NCBI GenBank assembly: GCA_017610525.1
Contig: JAFCBW010000031.1
Location: forward strand, 1 to 9,693
From: Candidatus Nanohalarchaeota archaeon
GTDB lineage: Archaea; EX4484-52; B79-G9
Length of the DNA: 9,693 nucleotides
Reading direction: 5' to 3'
Every line of letters begins with the position of its first letter. Position 1 is the first letter of the stretch. Positions 6,237-9,693 of this stretch are shown one piece after another. The notes beneath the pieces are model-generated. The model was not told where the DNA came from. It did no database searches and saw only the letters and a program-made list of their open reading frames with translations. A program made the translations under genes and the position numbers.

Positions 6237-6626
6237 ATGTCACAAGAACAGGTCGAAGCAAAACATTTCAAAAAAGGAAGCTACATCATGATAGATGAAG
6301 TTCCATGCTGCGTAGTAGACAACGCAAAATCCGCACCAGGCAAACATGGTCATCTAAAATGCAAAATAGAGGCAATCGGCATAATCGACAACAAAAAAAG
6401 AATGATCATGAAACCCGGTCCCGCAAAAATTCCGTCCCCCATAGTAGACAAGCGCATAGGGCAGGTAGTATCCATATCCGGAGATACCGCACAACTCATG
6501 GACATGACAACCTATGAGATGTTCGAAACACAGATTCCCGACGAATTCAAAAGTGGAGTACAGGAAGGCAAAGAAGTCGATTATTGGGTAATAGCAACCG
6601 TAAAAGCAATAATGGGCGTCAGATAA
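6237..6626 (+). CDS. eif5A: Translation factor aIF5A
   Basis: The 129-residue product matches the two-domain archaeal IF5A. An N-terminal SH3-like barrel includes the exposed loop SAPGKHGHLK, where K36 is the lysine expected to be modified to hypusine or deoxyhypusine. A C-terminal OB-fold-like domain follows (from about residue 70, IVDKRIGQVVSISGDTAQLMD). The factor binds the ribosome and relieves stalling, especially at proline runs, and aids termination. The start is placed at the ATG at 6237: it gives normal family length and follows GGGGT, whereas the upstream in-frame extension to 6102 reads through the TAA tract as poly-Asn and is not family-like. The unusual leader lies directly upstream. 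The gene converges on trm1, with one base between the two stop codons, so the two transcripts must overlap or end inside each other. Confidence 0.95.
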   Translation: MSQEQVEAKHFKKGSYIMIDEVPCCVVDNAKSAPGKHGHLKCKIEAIGIIDNKKRMIMKPGPAKIPSPIVDKRIGQVVSISGDTAQLMDMTTYEMFETQIPDEFKSGVQEGKEVDYWVIATVKAIMGVR

Positions 6627-6627
6627 T

Positions 6628-7731
6628 CTATTTCTTCCCAACACACTCAACAACCACACTCAAAGGCGCATCAGTCCTGACAGTATGTCCTCCAAACACA
6701 CTTCCCGACGCACTATAATCTTTCTCTCTCAAACAACTCACAAGACAATCCCGCCTGACAGTCTCAACCTTATTCAGGCTGCAAATCTCATGGATATCAT
6801 AAAGCATCCCATCAACCTTCGACTCCTCCCGTAAGACACCAACAAACTTCTCCATCCTAGAATCCATTGGCTCAATCATCTGCACAAAATCCTCATCAAA
6901 AAGACCCCCCGTATAAAGAGGACCCGCATAATCAAACTCCGCACCGCACTCACACCTCTCATTATTAAACCGCGAATACTTCCTCCTACCGCACTTACAA
7001 CAATAAAGCAGATACCCAAGACCCGCAACCGCCTTATCTGCGCAACCCCTGCTCTTCTTAACCTCCCCGAAAATCCTGTAATAATGTCTGGAACAAAAAC
7101 AAAGCAGAGGCAAAAACCCCTTATCATACTTCGAAAGCGCCCTGATAATATACCCTGTAAGTATCCGCACACCAGTTTCATGTATGACATCAGTCTTAAG
7201 AGACTTAGCCCCATACCTTCTAAGGCACGTCTTAGGATAAGTCCCTGCAAGAGGACCCAGATCTGTCCCGGTAACCCCCAAAAACCCTCCGTGGCGAACC
7301 GCCCGTGCAGCGCCATCTAAAAAGGGTACCGACGACCCAAAAGGATCAATATCAACAAAATTGAACTTATTAGAATGCATCGACAGAAGCACATTACCCT
7401 CCATATTCTCAACCTCGGCCCTCCCCGCCTTATTAAGCCCAACATTCTTTTTGATAATCTCAAACGCGCTTGGATTCGCATCATTCAAAAGAGCAAACTC
7501 AACATCAGGCACCTCAAGCATATACCTGATGCCTCTGATACCGCACCCCGAAAGCAGATCACAGATAACCCATGTCTCAGACGACATTTTCCTGGCAACC
7601 TTCAGGCACGCAACAGAAATATCCCTGTTAAACTTCATCTCCGGGTTAAAGAAGACTGGATCCTTTTTAGTGATCTTGCCTTCATATACATGCACTTTGC
7701 AAGCGCCCTCACGAACAATTTTTGTCTGCAT
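6628..7731 (-). CDS. trm1: tRNA (guanine-26-N2)-dimethyltransferase Trm1
   Basis: The 367-residue product is a full-length archaeal Trm1, the SAM-dependent enzyme that makes N2,N2-dimethylguanosine at position 26 of tRNA and so helps correct L-shape folding. Visible family motifs are VFFNPEMKFNRD (26-37), the SAM-binding DLLSGCGIRGIRY (58-70), LLNDANP (81-87), the catalytic DIDPFGSSVPFLDGA (127-141; the usual third position after DPFG is S or T) and GTDLGPLAGTYPKTCLRRYG (155-174). The C-terminal half has a probable zinc site with C244/C245, C247, C260 and C262. The ATG is preceded on the minus strand by an AT-rich box about 24 bases away and no Shine-Dalgarno site, suggesting a leaderless transcript. 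It is divergent from the U32 gene. Its codons end mostly in T and G, the mirror image of the plus-strand genes. Confidence 0.95.
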   Translation of the reverse strand: MQTKIVREGACKVHVYEGKITKKDPVFFNPEMKFNRDISVACLKVARKMSSETWVICDLLSGCGIRGIRYMLEVPDVEFALLNDANPSAFEIIKKNVGLNKAGRAEVENMEGNVLLSMHSNKFNFVDIDPFGSSVPFLDGAARAVRHGGFLGVTGTDLGPLAGTYPKTCLRRYGAKSLKTDVIHETGVRILTGYIIRALSKYDKGFLPLLCFCSRHYYRIFGEVKKSRGCADKAVAGLGYLLYCCKCGRRKYSRFNNERCECGAEFDYAGPLYTGGLFDEDFVQMIEPMDSRMEKFVGVLREESKVDGMLYDIHEICSLNKVETVRRDCLVSCLREKDYSASGSVFGGHTVRTDAPLSVVVECVGKK

Positions 7732-7750
7732 AAGCCTAATATAAACAAAT

Positions 7751-7759
7751 AATATTTAA
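7751..7759 (-). promoter_or_regulatory. TATA-like element of trm1
   Basis: On the minus strand TTAAATATT is centred about 24 bases before the trm1 ATG, consistent with transcription starting at the codon itself. The 75-base gap to the U32 gene thus holds two back-to-back promoters. Confidence 0.5.
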
Positions 7760-7775
7760 TAATTGCCTAAACCCT

Positions 7776-7782
7776 CATAAAT
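7776..7782 (+). promoter_or_regulatory. TATA-like element of the U32-family gene
   Basis: CATAAAT is centred about 28 bases before the ATG at 7807, and no Shine-Dalgarno site is present, so a leaderless transcript is likely. TTTAAAAAAA (7785-7794) is a nearby alternative that would favour starting at the second ATG (7813). Confidence 0.45.
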
Positions 7783-7806
7783 CTTTTAAAAAAACCCACC
7801 CAAACA

Positions 7807-9012
7807 ATGACCATGAAACACAGACCACCGGAACTCCTGATCCCAGTAAAAGACTTCTCGTGTCTTGAAGCAGCAAAAAACTACGCAGACGCCATCTACT
7901 TTGGCACAAAAGACCTCACGATGCGCGCACGACGCGGCTTCAGGCTATGCGACATAAAAAAAGTCGCAAACCAGGCCCACCAAAACAACCAGAAAGCATA
8001 CCTCGCAGTAAACACAGTAATTTACGAAACCGACCTGAAAAAAATGCAAAAAACAATAACCGCAGCACAAAACGCCGAAATCGACGCAGTGATCCTCTGG
8101 GACCCATCAGCAATCGAATATGCAAAATCCATAAAAATGCCATTCCACATCTCAACACAGGCAAACATCTCAAGCAGCTTAGCCGCCCAATTCTACAAAA
8201 AACAAGGCGCACGCCGACTCATACTCTCCCGCGAACTCTCCCTCAAAGATATCAGGACAATAAAAAGAAAAACCCGCATCCAGATAGAAACATTCATACA
8301 CGGCGCAATGTGCGTATCAATATCCGGGCGGTGCTACCTCTCAAGCTACCTCTACGGCGCATCTGCCAACTGCGGCAAATGCCTCCAGCCCTGCCGAAAG
8401 ACATGGACCCTGACAGACGAAGAAAACAACAAGCTCATCTGCGAAGGAAAATATCTCCTGAACCCAAAAGATCTCTGCATGATAGAACACATACCTGACT
8501 TAATAAAAGCAAAAATAGACTCATTCAAAATAGAAGGCCGCCTAAGACCCCCACTATATGTCGAAACCGTCGCAAGATGCTACCGAAAAGCAATAGATGC
8601 ACACCAAAACAACGAATACACTAAAGACCTCGCCCAAAACCTAAAAAAACAACTCTCAAAAGTCTACAACCGCGGTTTCTCAACCGGCTTCTACTACAAA
8701 AACCCCGACGCGACAAGCTTCAGCTACAACGCCGCAAACTCCCAGGCAACATATACGCGCACCCAAATTGGCATCATAACAAACTATTACCCGAAAGTCA
8801 TGGTCGCCGCAGTCCGCCTCACCGGCGGATCACTAAAAACCGGCGACGAAATCACAATAGAAGGCCACACAACCTACCTCCATCAGGAGATAAGCTCAAT
8901 GGAAGCAGGAAGTAGACAACTGAAAACCGCGCCAAACAACACACTTGTCGGCATAAAAGTCAACAAGAAAGTGCGCAAAAACGACCTTATCTACCGCATA
9001 ATCCCAAAATAA
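7807..9012 (+). CDS. U32-family protein (peptidase U32 / RNA-hydroxylation family)
   Basis: The 401-residue protein has the U32 layout: an N-terminal barrel-like domain, the signature ETFIHGAMCVSISGRCYLSS (161-180) and four conserved cysteines (C169, C176, C192, C196, with C189 nearby) that can hold an iron-sulfur cluster. KIEGRLRP (241-248) and NRGFSTGFYY (288-297) are also typical. A C-terminal beta-barrel (about 312-400), like the second domain of translation factors, places it near the YegQ/TrhP type. Members of this family were first called collagenases, but bacterial relatives (TrhP, RlhA) are needed for prephenate-dependent hydroxylation of tRNA U34 or 23S rRNA. A tRNA-hydroxylation role here is inference, strengthened mildly by the divergent tRNA methyltransferase gene. 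The second ATG (residue 3) is an equally possible start. No downstream partner is visible. Confidence 0.9.
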   Translation: MTMKHRPPELLIPVKDFSCLEAAKNYADAIYFGTKDLTMRARRGFRLCDIKKVANQAHQNNQKAYLAVNTVIYETDLKKMQKTITAAQNAEIDAVILWDPSAIEYAKSIKMPFHISTQANISSSLAAQFYKKQGARRLILSRELSLKDIRTIKRKTRIQIETFIHGAMCVSISGRCYLSSYLYGASANCGKCLQPCRKTWTLTDEENNKLICEGKYLLNPKDLCMIEHIPDLIKAKIDSFKIEGRLRPPLYVETVARCYRKAIDAHQNNEYTKDLAQNLKKQLSKVYNRGFSTGFYYKNPDATSFSYNAANSQATYTRTQIGIITNYYPKVMVAAVRLTGGSLKTGDEITIEGHTTYLHQEISSMEAGSRQLKTAPNNTLVGIKVNKKVRKNDLIYRIIPK

Positions 9013-9050
9013 CCTATCATTTCTGAATGCCTGTTGTAACTACCAAAAAG

Positions 9051-9059
9051 TATTTAAAA
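9051..9059 (+). promoter_or_regulatory. TATA-like element of the last gene
   Basis: TATTTAAAA is centred about 33 bases before the ATG at 9088, predicting a transcript start close to the codon. No Shine-Dalgarno site is seen. The small inverted repeat TAGC-ATT-GCTA (9060-9070) lies just after the box. Confidence 0.5.
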
Positions 9060-9087
9060 TAGCATTGCTACTTAATATCGTGATTAA

Positions 9088-9693
9088 ATGGATACAGATA
9101 CTCCAATAACCCCCGACGAATTAACAAGTACTATTCGTGACTTTGAGAAGAAGTCAAAACAAATAAGAGATATTCCAATAATCTATAAAAGAACAACTTC
9201 TCCACAAGAATTTATAGAAGAACATATGTCTGATGACGATGACTACTCTATTGGATATACTGCATTTGAATACGCCGTTCGGAACTTTACCTTGATGAAA
9301 AAAGAAGACTATCTTGGTGACTCATTGGATAATAATGGGAAAGAACTATCAAATGCAATTAAGAAAGGAATACTTACCGTTTCTGCAAAAACCATAAAAA
9401 AATCAAAGAATGCACTAGAGCAATTAGAGAATATGGTCTTGTTTATGGATGGTGAAGGCATAGATGATCAAATCATAACTATATTGGATAAGCTCCGTAT
9501 AGACGCATGCGCTGATTCTCTGCCCATTATGTCTAAACAGTTACCTGATGCTAACGCAATAGAGGAATACAAAATAACCCTGTCTGGTGTCCTGAAGGTC
9601 TCTTCGGACACTATCACTCAGGATTCCAAAATCCGTGAGGTATTCTATGAAGGCAAAAGTTATAATCTGGATAAAAAGACAGAAGGCATATCA
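9088..9693 (+). CDS. Unrecognised gene, 3' end outside the window
   Basis: An open frame runs from the ATG at 9088 through the window end without a stop (202 codons read). An in-frame TAA directly before the ATG makes this the first possible start. The product begins MDTDTPITPDELTSTIRDFE and has no signal peptide or obvious membrane helix. It is acidic near the start, with a DDDD run at about residues 50-53, and mostly helical-looking, with Lys-rich segments and a VRNFTLMKKEDYL stretch. I recognise no family. Codon use differs from the neighbours: many codons end in T, and the plus strand here lacks the A/C excess of the rest of the window, which suggests recent acquisition or a different genomic compartment. 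Confidence 0.75.
   Translation, partial: MDTDTPITPDELTSTIRDFEKKSKQIRDIPIIYKRTTSPQEFIEEHMSDDDDYSIGYTAFEYAVRNFTLMKKEDYLGDSLDNNGKELSNAIKKGILTVSAKTIKKSKNALEQLENMVLFMDGEGIDDQIITILDKLRIDACADSLPIMSKQLPDANAIEEYKITLSGVLKVSSDTITQDSKIREVFYEGKSYNLDKKTEGIS

Noticed and set aside
7947..8498. Long basic open frame overlapping the U32 gene
   Set aside because: It is the shifted frame of a clear U32 gene, with an Arg/Lys/Pro-rich composition typical of frame shadows in A/C-rich DNA.

Overview
The window looks archaeal. It carries an archaeal-type translation factor 5A with a hypusine-site loop, a compact Trm1 tRNA guanine-26 dimethyltransferase and a U32-family protein. Its promoters are archaeal: several genes have a TATA-like box about 25-31 bases before the start codon and no Shine-Dalgarno sequence, suggesting leaderless transcripts, while others have clear GGAGG or AGGTGG sites. 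Secreted multidomain proteins with archaeal Cys-rich modules and GWNLISLP-type repeats fit an archaeal cell surface. The lineage cannot be fixed from the window; an uncultured euryarchaeal or DPANN-type genome is a guess.

Layout. (1) 78-1142: a membrane-anchored protein with a signal peptide, an outer beta-rich region, one transmembrane helix and a cytoplasmic winged-helix domain. (2) 1143-1412: a gap rich in small inverted repeats, ending in a promoter with a palindrome and a strong Shine-Dalgarno site. (3) 1413-4675: an apparent two-gene operon for a 990-residue secreted protein (CPHC thioredoxin domain, Cys-rich modules, Ig-like domains, two GWN repeats) and a 91-residue secreted Cys-rich protein. 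(4) 4676-5244: a 569-base gap with two related tandem hairpins followed by a run of further stems, the best candidate here for an undescribed structured RNA or small mobile element. (5) 5245-6038: an operon-like pair, a coiled-coil protein with a Pro-rich tail and a two-helix membrane protein. (6) 6039-6236: a leader with four alternating complementary AAGGCA/TGCCTT segments, then the aIF5A gene (6237-6626). (7) 6628-7731, minus strand: trm1, convergent with aIF5A with one base between the stop codons. (8) 7807-9012: a U32-family protein, divergent from trm1. (9) 9088 to the window end: the start of an unrecognised gene.

Functionally there are two themes. The left part is envelope biology: a possible transmembrane sensor-regulator beside a secreted, disulfide-rich thioredoxin/Ig protein and its small Cys-rich partner. 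The right part is translation: aIF5A, a tRNA methyltransferase and a U32 protein of a family linked to RNA hydroxylation. The plus strand is rich in A and C across most genes in both orientations, as expected of strand-asymmetric replication or mutation. The last gene lacks this bias, marking a composition break near 9013.
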